Source: an uncultured Prevotella sp. | GTDB taxonomy: Bacteria > Bacteroidota > Bacteroidia > Bacteroidales > Bacteroidaceae | Direction of reading: 5' to 3' | DNA: 12,794 nt | NCBI GenBank assembly: GCA_946623195.1 | Contig: CAMOQW010000050.1 | Location: 1 to 12,794, forward strand | In this document: positions 6,190 through 12,794 of the stretch, piece after piece | Position numbering within the stretch: position 1 is the first letter of the stretch | Layout of the letters: every line of letters begins with the position of its first letter | Notes under the pieces: generated by a model | Seen by the model: the letters and a program-made list of their open reading frames with translations, nothing else | What the model was told of the DNA's origin: nothing | Databases searched by the model: none | Made by a program: the position numbers and the translations under genes

Positions 6190-8235
6190 ATGAACACAAG
6201 TAGCATCATCCGTTTCATCACTGTGGCTGTCATTGCAGTCTGGTTGCTGTCATCGTGTCGGTCCCCAAGGCGCATCGAACTGCAGGCCGACCATGCCGAC
6301 AGCGTCATCTTTGACGTAGGTGTCAGCAAGGACTATGAGCGCATGAGGGCGGTGGTAGACAGCTTCGAAATGGCAGGCGACATCTCCATGCTCAACGCCA
6401 ACCGCTGGCGCGGTGTGGCCTATTATCGTGAAGGCCATTACCGAATGGCTGAAATCTGCTACCGCAAAGCACTGGAATGTGAGGTTAAGACCAAGCAGGA
6501 CCAACTGAGCTATAACAAGTCTGCCCGTCGACTCTCGGAACTACTGCTTGTCAAGGGCGATTACGAAGGTTCGCTGCGAGTGGCCGTACCTGCTGTGGCC
6601 AAGATGGACGAGACGGGCATCGGTTCAGACATCGACTATGCCATTCTGCTGAACAACATCGGATGCTGCCAACTGAACTTAGGGCGCGACAAGGAAGCCA
6701 ACGAGAGTTTCCTGACGGCCCGTGGCCATTATGCCAACCGGTGGCAGTCGGACACTACGGGACGTGGATTCCAAGAGGCCGTCATCGGCACCGTCTACAC
6801 CAGTCAGGCCTATATCAACACACGCCGCTATGCCGAATCCATCTATTGGATTGACCGCACGGAGATGTTGTTGGGCAAATATCGCCAGCGATCCGATGCA
6901 CGGTCAGAATATTTCGACGAATACCAGGGGCGTATTGAAATCATGCGTGCCGTAGCCTTGCAGGGGTTGAACAAACCCGACGAGGCTGCAGAGGCTTATC
7001 AGCGTTTCCTGCAAACTCGCTATTCTCAGACGGGACCGGGGCGCATCAATGCCAACGAATACCTGGTGGTGGCTAAGCGTTACCGCGAGGCGGCAGACAA
7101 CTACCGATATTTGGACCAGACGTTGCAGAACTGGGGTATGGAACCCTCGCTGGACAACATACAGCTGTATATGTTGCCTAAATTCCGTGCCAATGCAGAA
7201 GCCGGACGGCGTGACTCTGCTCGTGTGATCGCTGCCAGCATCCTCTCTCTGCTCGACTCCGCCATTACCAGACAGAAGAATAGTTCAATGGCCGAAATGG
7301 CTACCATCTACAACACCAATGCGAAGGAGGCCGAGATAGCCCGGCAGAAAGAAGACCTCAGCCGTACAAGGCTGATTGGTACGGGGGTGGCCCTTGTGCT
7401 AGTCATCGTATTCTTCGTCATCTATACACTACACCGACGTGCCGCCACTCATCGTCTGACCGTTGCTCACAATCAGTTGCGGGCCGCCTATGACAAACTG
7501 GAGGAGACCACGGCAGCCAAAGAGCGCATAGAGAGTGAACTGCGCATCGCCCGTAACATCCAGCAGTCTATCGTGCCCAACGCGTTTCCCGTCTATCAGG
7601 GACTTGACCTCTATGCCTACATGATGCCGGCTAAGGAGGTGGGGGGAGACCTCTACGACTACCTGTTGGACGACGACCATATCTACATCTGTTTGGGCGA
7701 CGTGTCCGGCAAGGGCGTGCCGGCATCGTTGTTTATGGCCCAGGCGGCCCGCATGTTCCGCACACTGGCCAAGGAACACATGATGCCGGCGCAGATAGCC
7801 AACCGACTGAATGCCGAACTCTGCGAGGGTAACGATAACGGTATGTTCGTCACCATGTTTCTGGCCCGCATCGACCTGAAGACAGGCCGCATGGACTTCT
7901 GTAACGCCGGTCACAACCCACCTTTGTTGGGACAGGAATTCCTGAAGATGGAGACCAATGCTCCCATCGGTTTGTGGCCCGAGATGCAGTATGTTGGTGA
8001 GACGGTGGAGAACATCAAGAACAAACCCCTGTTTGTCTATAGCGACGGACTCAACGAAGCCGAAAATCTGAACCAGGAACAATTTGGTGACGACCATCTG
8101 GCCGACATCCTGCGCAGTATGCAGTCGGAAAAAGCACAGCATGTAATAGAATACCTGACTCGTGAGGTAGAAAGGCATCGTAACGGGGCCGCCCCCAACG
8201 ACGACCTCACCATGATGGAAGTGAAGATTAGTTGA
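6190..8235 (+). CDS. Membrane-anchored TPR protein with SpoIIE-type PP2C phosphatase domain
   Basis: Encodes 681 residues. The N-terminus is a hydrophobic signal ending in LSSC (C23), which fits a lipobox. Residues about 70-325 hold several TPR-like helical repeats (for example at 71-97, 151-181, 259-285), probably outside the cytoplasm. A membrane segment is at 405-424 and a charged coiled coil at about 425-465, then LRIARNIQQSIVP leads into a SpoIIE/RsbU-type phosphatase domain (about 475-681). Metal-binding Asp residues are present: D487 (GGDLYD), D504 (GDVSGKG), D619 (YSDG) and D671-D672; NAGHNPP is at 572-578. Such enzymes dephosphorylate Ser/Thr, often on anti-sigma antagonists in partner-switching pathways. 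No STAS or anti-sigma gene is nearby, so the target is unknown. It sits 14 bases after sufD and 10 before sufS, which suggests co-transcription. Confidence 0.85.
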   Translation: MNTSSIIRFITVAVIAVWLLSSCRSPRRIELQADHADSVIFDVGVSKDYERMRAVVDSFEMAGDISMLNANRWRGVAYYREGHYRMAEICYRKALECEVKTKQDQLSYNKSARRLSELLLVKGDYEGSLRVAVPAVAKMDETGIGSDIDYAILLNNIGCCQLNLGRDKEANESFLTARGHYANRWQSDTTGRGFQEAVIGTVYTSQAYINTRRYAESIYWIDRTEMLLGKYRQRSDARSEYFDEYQGRIEIMRAVALQGLNKPDEAAEAYQRFLQTRYSQTGPGRINANEYLVVAKRYREAADNYRYLDQTLQNWGMEPSLDNIQLYMLPKFRANAEAGRRDSARVIAASILSLLDSAITRQKNSSMAEMATIYNTNAKEAEIARQKEDLSRTRLIGTGVALVLVIVFFVIYTLHRRAATHRLTVAHNQLRAAYDKLEETTAAKERIESELRIARNIQQSIVPNAFPVYQGLDLYAYMMPAKEVGGDLYDYLLDDDHIYICLGDVSGKGVPASLFMAQAARMFRTLAKEHMMPAQIANRLNAELCEGNDNGMFVTMFLARIDLKTGRMDFCNAGHNPPLLGQEFLKMETNAPIGLWPEMQYVGETVENIKNKPLFVYSDGLNEAENLNQEQFGDDHLADILRSMQSEKAQHVIEYLTREVERHRNGAAPNDDLTMMEVKIS

Positions 8236-8245
8236 GAGAATCAAT

Positions 8246-9460
8246 ATGGATATAGAAAAGATACGTGCGGATTTCCCCATTCTTTCGCGACAGGTGTACG
8301 GAAGGCCATTGGTTTATCTGGACAATGCCGCCACCACGCAGAAACCGCTGTGTGTGTTAGATGCCATGCGGGAAGAATATCTGAACGTGAATGCCAATGT
8401 GCACCGGGGCGTTCACTATCTTTCCCAACAGGCAACCGACCTGCATGAGGCTGCACGCGAACGCGTGCGCCAGTTTATCAATGCCGCCAAGACGGAGGAA
8501 ATCGTCTTCACCCGAGGCACCACGGAGGCCATCAACCTGGTGGCCGCGTCGTTCTGTGAGTCACAGATGCAGGAGGGCGACGAGGTGCTGGTGAGCGACA
8601 TGGAGCACCATTCCAACATCGTGCCTTGGCAGTTGCAGGCTCAGCGGCGTGGCATCGTGGTGCGCCACCTGCCCATTACCGACGACGGCCGTCTGGTAAG
8701 TCGCGACATAGTCACTACATACATCACTGAGCGGACCAAACTCATCAGCATCGCCCATGTCAGCAATGTGCTGGGTACCGTCAACGACGTGCGTAGCATC
8801 GTTGACATGGCCCATAACCGAGGCATACCGGTATTGGTAGACGGAGCACAGAGCGCACCCCATATCAAGATAGACGTACAACAGATAGGTTGCGACTTCT
8901 TTGCCTTCAGCGGACATAAGATGTACGGACCGACGGGCATCGGAGTGCTCTATGGTCGCGAAGAGTGGCTGGAGAAACTGCCCCCTTATCAGGGTGGTGG
9001 CGAAATGATTGACAAAGTGTCATGGGAACGTACTACCTTTGAACGCCTGCCTTTCAAGTTTGAAGCGGGAACGCCCGACTATGTCGCTACCCACGGACTG
9101 GCCACTGCCATCGACTACATCAGTTCCGTGGGCCTCGACAACATCGCAGCTTACGAACGTGAGTTGACTCGCTACTGCATGCAACAGCTGCAGACCATCG
9201 ACGGCATCCGACTCTTTGGCACGGCTCCCGAGAAGGATGCAGTCGTGTCGTTCCTCGTTGGCGACATCCACCATCTCGACCTTGGCACGTTGCTCGACCG
9301 GTTGGGCATTGCTGTCCGTACCGGTCACCATTGTGCACAGCCCTTGATGGACCGACTAGGCATCACGGGTACCGTACGAGCATCGTTTGCCCTTTACAAC
9401 ACGCGTGACGAGATTGATGCCCTTGTGGCGGGAATCCAGCGCGTCAGAAGGATGTTTTGA
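8246..9460 (+). CDS. sufS: Cysteine desulfurase SufS (group II)
   Basis: Encodes 404 residues of the PLP-dependent enzyme that takes sulfur from L-cysteine as a persulfide for Fe-S assembly. The PLP lysine is K225 in FSGHKMYGPTG. D199 in VDGAQS should contact the pyridine nitrogen, and H131 lies in MEHHSN. The active-site Cys is C363 in RTGHHCAQPLM; this short-loop form marks the SufS/CsdA group, which normally needs SufE or SufU as sulfur acceptor. No sufE is in the window. The length is usual. The ATG at 8246 gives MDIEKIRADFPIL, the standard beginning. It is the last gene of the operon. I see no clear hairpin terminator between it and the pnp promoter. Confidence 0.96.
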   Translation: MDIEKIRADFPILSRQVYGRPLVYLDNAATTQKPLCVLDAMREEYLNVNANVHRGVHYLSQQATDLHEAARERVRQFINAAKTEEIVFTRGTTEAINLVAASFCESQMQEGDEVLVSDMEHHSNIVPWQLQAQRRGIVVRHLPITDDGRLVSRDIVTTYITERTKLISIAHVSNVLGTVNDVRSIVDMAHNRGIPVLVDGAQSAPHIKIDVQQIGCDFFAFSGHKMYGPTGIGVLYGREEWLEKLPPYQGGGEMIDKVSWERTTFERLPFKFEAGTPDYVATHGLATAIDYISSVGLDNIAAYERELTRYCMQQLQTIDGIRLFGTAPEKDAVVSFLVGDIHHLDLGTLLDRLGIAVRTGHHCAQPLMDRLGITGTVRASFALYNTRDEIDALVAGIQRVRRMF

Positions 9461-9524
9461 CGCTCTATTTCCTAAAAAACAATAATTATCCTTACATTTA
9501 TTCTTTTCTTTATATAATAATGTG

Positions 9525-9532
9525 TACCTTTG
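9525..9532 (+). promoter_or_regulatory. -7 box of the pnp promoter
   Basis: TACCTTTG matches TAnnTTTG exactly and lies 57 bases before the pnp start. A clear TTG at the -33 position is lacking; the region there is T-rich. Transcription would start near 9539. The gap between sufS and pnp (9461-9589) is otherwise very AT-rich. Confidence 0.6.
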
Positions 9533-9576
9533 CAGCCGATTTGCGCAAAGACGCACGAGATTTTATTATTTTAGAT

Positions 9577-9586
9577 GTATTAATAC
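9577..9586. promoter_or_regulatory. Palindromes in the pnp leader
   Basis: GTATTAATAC at 9577-9586 is a perfect palindrome ending three bases before the pnp ATG. A second, TTGCGCAA, is at 9541-9548 near the predicted transcription start. An ATG-TAT-TAA start-stop triplet set lies at 9575-9583 within the first palindrome. In E. coli the pnp leader is a target of RNase III and autoregulation, but no long stem of that kind is visible here. Confidence 0.3.
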
Positions 9587-9589
9587 AAG

Positions 9590-11959
9590 ATGAACGTAAT
9601 TACGAAAAGTATTCAGTTGCCTGATGGAAGAACCATCACAATTGAAACCGGGAAAGTGGCAAAGCAGGCCGACGGCAGCGTCATGCTCCGCATGAACAAC
9701 ACCGTACTGCTGGCTACTGTTTGTGCCGCAAAAGATGCAGTTCCCGGAACCGATTTCATGCCTCTGCAGGTAGACTACAGAGAGCAGTATGCCGCCGCAG
9801 GGCGCTTCCCCGGCGGTTTCACCAAGCGCGAGGGTAAAGCCTCGGACAACGAGATTCTCACCAGCCGTCTGGTGGACCGTGTGCTCCGACCCCTGTTCCC
9901 CTCCAACTATCATGCAGAAGTTTTCGTCAACGTAATGCTGTTCAGCGCTGATGGCGTTGACCAGCCCGATGCTTTGGCAGGTTTTGCTGCATCGGCTGCG
10001 CTGGCTTGTTCAGATATCCCCTTCGAGTGCCCCATTTCTGAGGTGCGCGTGGCTCGTGTCAATGGTGAATATGTCATTGACCCCACCTTCGAGCAGATGA
10101 AGCAGGCCGATATGGACATCATGGTGGGTGCCTCGGCTGAGAATATCATGATGGTGGAAGGTGAGATGAAGGAAGTTTCCGAGCAGGACCTGCTGGGTGC
10201 TCTGAAGGCCGCCATGGATGCCATCAAGCCCATGTGTGAGCTGCAGGCTGAGCTGAGCAAGGAACTGGGCAAGGACGTGAAGCGCGAGTACAACCACGAG
10301 GTCAACGACGAGGCCCTGCGCGAGCGTATGAACAAAGAACTCTACCAGCCCGCCTACGACATCACCAAGCAGGCCCTGCCCAAGCAGGACCGTGCCGATG
10401 CCTTCGAGAAGCTGCTCGCTGATTTCAAGGAGAAGTTCTTCGCTGAGCGCAAAGAGAACTCCGAGCTCTCTGAGAACGCTGAGCTCTCTGAGATTAGCGA
10501 TGAGGACTACGATGCCATGATGGACCGCTACTACCACGATGTAGAGCGCGACGCCATGCGTCGTTGTATCCTGGATGAGGGCATCCGCCTGGATGGCCGC
10601 AAGACTACCGACATCCGCCCCATCTGGTGCGAAGTCAGTCCGCTACCCATGCCTCATGGCAGCAGCATTTTCACCCGTGGCGAGACCCAGTCGCTGACTA
10701 CTGTCACCTTGGGTACCAAACTCGATGAAAAACTCGTTGACGACGTGCTCGACAAGAGCTATCAGCGCTTCCTGCTGCACTATAACTTCCCACCGTTCTG
10801 CACTGGTGAGGCCAAGGCTCAACGTGGTGTGGGTCGTCGTGAGATTGGACACGGCCATCTGGCATGGCGTGGACTGAAGGGTCAGATTCCTGAGGACTTC
10901 CCCTATACCATACGTGTCGTATCCCAGATTCTCGAGTCTAACGGCTCTTCTTCTATGGCAACAGTATGTGCCGGCACACTGGCTTTGATGGATGCCGGTG
11001 TTCCCATGAAGAAGCCCGTCTCGGGTATCGCTATGGGATTGATTAAAAACCCCGGTGAGGACAAGTATGCCGTATTGAGCGACATCCTCGGTGATGAGGA
11101 CCACTTGGGCGACATGGACTTCAAGACCACCGGTACGAAGGACGGTCTCACTGCTACCCAGATGGACATCAAGTGCGACGGTCTGTCTTTCGACATCTTG
11201 GAGAAAGCCCTCATGCAGGCCAAGGCTGGTCGTGAGCACATCCTGAAGTGCATCACCGACACCATCGCTGAGCCTCGTGCTGAGTTGAAGCCGCAGGTAC
11301 CCCGCATCGAAGCCTTCGAGATTCCGAAGGAGTTCATCGGAGCCGTCATTGGCCCAGGTGGAAAGATTATCCAACAGATGCAGGAGGATACCGGTGCTAC
11401 CATCACGATTGATGAGGAAGATGGTGTCGGCAAGATTCAGGTTAGCGGCCCCAACAAGGAGTCTATTGATGCAGCTATTGCCAAGATCAAGGCCATTGTG
11501 GCTATTCCTGAGGTCGGCGAGGTCTACGAGGGAACCGTACGCAGCATCATGCCTTACGGCTGTTTCGTGGAGTTCATGCCCGGCAAAGACGGACTGCTGC
11601 ACATCTCCGAGATTGACTGGAAACGGCTTGAGACCGTCGAGGAGGCCGGCATCAAGGAGGGCGACAAGATTACTGTCAAACTGCTGGAGATAGATCCCAA
11701 GACAGGAAAGTTCAAACTCTCGCACCGTGTGCTGATAGAGAAGCCTGCTGACTATGTAGAGCCTCAGCAGCGTCGTCGGGAGCGTGGTGAACGCCCTGAG
11801 CGTGGCGAGCGTCGTCCTCGTCCTGAACGCGGTGAACGTGGCGAGCGCCGTCCGCGCCCTGAGCGTGGCGAACACCGTGAGCGCAACGACGAGTACCAAG
11901 AGCCTGAGCGTCATGAACCCAAGGATTTCTCTGACGAACTCGACAAGATGGACTTCTGA
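9590..11959 (+). CDS. pnp: Polynucleotide phosphorylase with RGE-rich tail
   Basis: Encodes 789 residues of the phosphorolytic 3'-to-5' exoribonuclease that degrades mRNA and can add tails. Order: first RNase PH domain (about 1-145, with [12 protein letters not shown]), an alpha-helical domain to about 330, second RNase PH domain (about 335-560), KH domain (about 578-640, GPGGK at 588-592) and S1 domain (about 643-714). The catalytic core is complete: GSSSMA at 462-467 and D502, D504, D508 in [10 protein letters not shown]. It is longer than the usual 700-710 residues for two visible reasons: an acidic insert around 289-315 with a six-residue repeat, and a tail after 715 with repeated RGER and RRPRP units followed by an acidic end (DELDKMDF). 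It has its own promoter and converges on the serpin gene. Confidence 0.97.
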   Translation: MNVITKSIQLPDGRTITIETGKVAKQADGSVMLRMNNTVLLATVCAAKDAVPGTDFMPLQVDYREQYAAAGRFPGGFTKREGKASDNEILTSRLVDRVLRPLFPSNYHAEVFVNVMLFSADGVDQPDALAGFAASAALACSDIPFECPISEVRVARVNGEYVIDPTFEQMKQADMDIMVGASAENIMMVEGEMKEVSEQDLLGALKAAMDAIKPMCELQAELSKELGKDVKREYNHEVNDEALRERMNKELYQPAYDITKQALPKQDRADAFEKLLADFKEKFFAERKENSELSENAELSEISDEDYDAMMDRYYHDVERDAMRRCILDEGIRLDGRKTTDIRPIWCEVSPLPMPHGSSIFTRGETQSLTTVTLGTKLDEKLVDDVLDKSYQRFLLHYNFPPFCTGEAKAQRGVGRREIGHGHLAWRGLKGQIPEDFPYTIRVVSQILESNGSSSMATVCAGTLALMDAGVPMKKPVSGIAMGLIKNPGEDKYAVLSDILGDEDHLGDMDFKTTGTKDGLTATQMDIKCDGLSFDILEKALMQAKAGREHILKCITDTIAEPRAELKPQVPRIEAFEIPKEFIGAVIGPGGKIIQQMQEDTGATITIDEEDGVGKIQVSGPNKESIDAAIAKIKAIVAIPEVGEVYEGTVRSIMPYGCFVEFMPGKDGLLHISEIDWKRLETVEEAGIKEGDKITVKLLEIDPKTGKFKLSHRVLIEKPADYVEPQQRRRERGERPERGERRPRPERGERGERRPRPERGEHRERNDEYQEPERHEPKDFSDELDKMDF
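10463..10493 (+). repeat. 18-bp tandem repeat inside pnp
   Basis: GAGCTCTCTGAGA occurs at 10463-10475 and again at 10481-10493, a period of 18 bases. In frame it encodes ELSENA then ELSEIS. It falls in the acidic linker between the helical domain and the second RNase PH domain, where length changes in multiples of six residues should be tolerated. Confidence 0.7.
11780..11884 (+). repeat. Degenerate repeats coding the Arg/Gly/Glu tail of PNPase
   Basis: Residues 731-765 consist of variants of ERGER, with RRPRPERGE appearing twice (about 741-749 and 753-761). The DNA copies differ at third codon positions (GAGCGTGGC, GAACGCGGT, GAACGTGGC), so the protein pattern seems kept by selection or the expansion is old. 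The following bases return to an acidic, non-repeated end. Confidence 0.75.
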
Positions 11960-11983
11960 TAATAAGTATTCAGACTATTAATA

Positions 11984-12018
11984 AGAATCCCGATAGGCAG
12001 CACGCCTATCGGGATTCT
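11984..12018. terminator. 15-bp hairpin between convergent pnp and serpin genes
   Basis: AGAATCCCGATAGGC (11984-11998) is perfectly complementary to GCCTATCGGGATTCT (12004-12018) around a five-base loop. It lies 24 bases after the pnp stop. On the minus strand the stem is followed by TTATTAATA, moderately T-rich; on the plus strand no T-run follows. It probably serves both genes. Its right arm includes the last codons and TAG stop of the serpin gene. Confidence 0.8.
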
Positions 12019-12794
12019 CCATAATACTGGCCCATGAAGAAGATGGCACCTGTGGACCTCTCGCTGATGACGTAGAGGAAGGGACGGGTGGCATGGAAAT
12101 AGACTAACTCTGGGCTTGGGAGCGCAGTGTTAAAGTCTCCTATAATCGTAACTGCTGCTGCCTCAGTGCCCTCCTCGTTGACCTTGATGCGGGCTGCCTG
12201 CTTCATCATACCGATGAAGGTGGGTTTTTCGCAGAAGTCAGGAAAATCGGCCAGCGCTTCATCGAAGGCATTAGGCATTCCCAGCAGGGCCATCGTTTTC
12301 GCTAAGTTCTGCTCCGTCTTGGTTTCGAAACGGGGCAGTTTAACATCTACCGTTGCCCTTTCCCTGAGGATGCCTGTCATCCAGAGGTTCTCCCAGCTTT
12401 CTGCCGTCAGTTGTGTGAGAACGTCGCCAATGGTCTTTCCCTCGTTGGGCAACAGGATGGTCATGGCATAAGCGCCATTGCCGTATGGCAGTTCAAGTGC
12501 CTGGTAGTCGCCTTTGTCTGCATAGCGAAATGTGTGCTGTTGGTGCATCATGGCCACTGGCTGGCCTCCGTTGAAAGACTCCTGTCGGGTGTCTTCTTCC
12601 TTGAACTTATTTTCCCACGTTCCCTTGAAATAGATGGCGTTGAGCAGGTAGCTGACAGCGTCAGGATTCAATTCGTCAGCACCGATCACCTTTTCTATCA
12701 TACGCTCTGTATGGTCGCTGGCCCATTGGTTGATGATGTCGGCGGTTTGTCCGTCGTGGAAGTCGCGTGTCTCAGGCTGGGCGTCATAATAGTC
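12006..12794 (-). CDS. Serpin family serine protease inhibitor (partial, 5' end outside window)
   Basis: 262 residues are visible, the C-terminal two thirds of a serpin of usual length (about 400). The frame stays open to the window edge and the residues before the internal ATG at 12701 (ADIINQWASDHTERMI) are serpin-like, so that ATG is not the start. Conserved NAIYFKGTWENKF lies at about visible residues 52-64, and the closing signature RPFLYVISERSTGAIFFMG is near the end. The reactive-centre hinge EEGTEAAAVT (about 207-216) has the small residues needed for loop insertion, so it should be an inhibitory serpin. The scissile bond is near Thr-Ala-Leu in FNTALPSPE but cannot be fixed, because the loop is a few residues longer than in alpha-1-antitrypsin. 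Export signals would be in the missing part. Family precedent in this phylum is miropin of Tannerella forsythia. Confidence 0.93.
   Translation of the reverse strand, partial: DYYDAQPETRDFHDGQTADIINQWASDHTERMIEKVIGADELNPDAVSYLLNAIYFKGTWENKFKEEDTRQESFNGGQPVAMMHQQHTFRYADKGDYQALELPYGNGAYAMTILLPNEGKTIGDVLTQLTAESWENLWMTGILRERATVDVKLPRFETKTEQNLAKTMALLGMPNAFDEALADFPDFCEKPTFIGMMKQAARIKVNEEGTEAAAVTIIGDFNTALPSPELVYFHATRPFLYVISERSTGAIFFMGQYYGESR

Noticed and set aside
7429..8280. Open frame of 283 codons on the minus strand opposite the phosphatase
   Set aside because: Antisense to a well-supported PP2C domain; no family features and no promoter.
11780..11884. CRISPR-like or mobile repeat array
   Set aside because: The repeats are short, coding, in frame with pnp and of irregular period, with no spacers.
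10643..11914. Open frame of 423 codons on the minus strand opposite pnp
   Set aside because: It is the antisense shadow of pnp, whose codon use rarely gives antisense stops. The translation is Leu/Thr/Arg-rich with no recognisable domain, and pnp is complete on the other strand.
12702..12794. Treating the serpin as a complete gene starting at 12701
   Set aside because: The frame is open to the edge and encodes serpin-like sequence, so the real start lies outside the window.

Overview
The window comes from a member of the Bacteroidota, most likely a Prevotella-like member of the Bacteroidales. Three things point there: the protein sequences, the gene order acpP-fabF-rnc, and promoters of the Bacteroidota type (TTTG, about 19-20 bases, then TAnnTTTG) ahead of several genes. 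GC content is a little above 50% by eye. Coding density is high, no gene-free stretch exceeds 300 bases, and I see no tRNA, rRNA, CRISPR array, insertion sequence or phage gene.

Left part, minus strand (1-3918). Reading leftward: pdxB (vitamin B6 synthesis), a 195-base gap with a promoter, then acpP, fabF and rnc as one probable transcription unit (acyl carrier protein, 3-ketoacyl-ACP synthase II, RNase III). A strong 11-bp hairpin lies between acpP and fabF, and rnc starts inside the last codons of fabF. RNase III has a long acidic tail and an Asn at one metal-ligand position. Beyond rnc, the first 143 bases hold a GC-rich patch of direct and inverted repeats with competing pairings.

Middle part, plus strand (4034-9460). 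Divergent from pdxB is a suf operon: sufC, sufD, a 681-residue TPR plus SpoIIE/PP2C signalling phosphatase, and sufS. The genes are 1 base overlapped or 10-14 bases apart, so they are probably co-transcribed. sufB, normally next to sufC, is not here, and neither is sufE. The phosphatase in the middle of an Fe-S assembly operon is the most unusual thing in the window. It has a lipoprotein-type signal, an extracytoplasmic TPR region, one membrane segment, a coiled coil, and a cytoplasmic phosphatase with all metal-binding Asp residues. pdxB may be metabolically linked to the operon, since SufS needs the PLP to whose synthesis PdxB contributes.

Right part (9461-12794). pnp (polynucleotide phosphorylase) has its own promoter, an acidic insert with an 18-bp tandem repeat, and an Arg/Gly/Glu repeat tail. 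It converges on a serpin gene on the minus strand whose 5' end lies outside the window. A perfect 15-bp hairpin separates the two and includes the serpin's last codons. The serpin has an inhibitory-type hinge.

The annotation of the core genes is secure. The regulatory calls (promoters, palindromes, hairpins) are read from sequence only and are inferences. I see no clear multi-gene novel system; the best lead is the link between the suf genes and the phosphatase.
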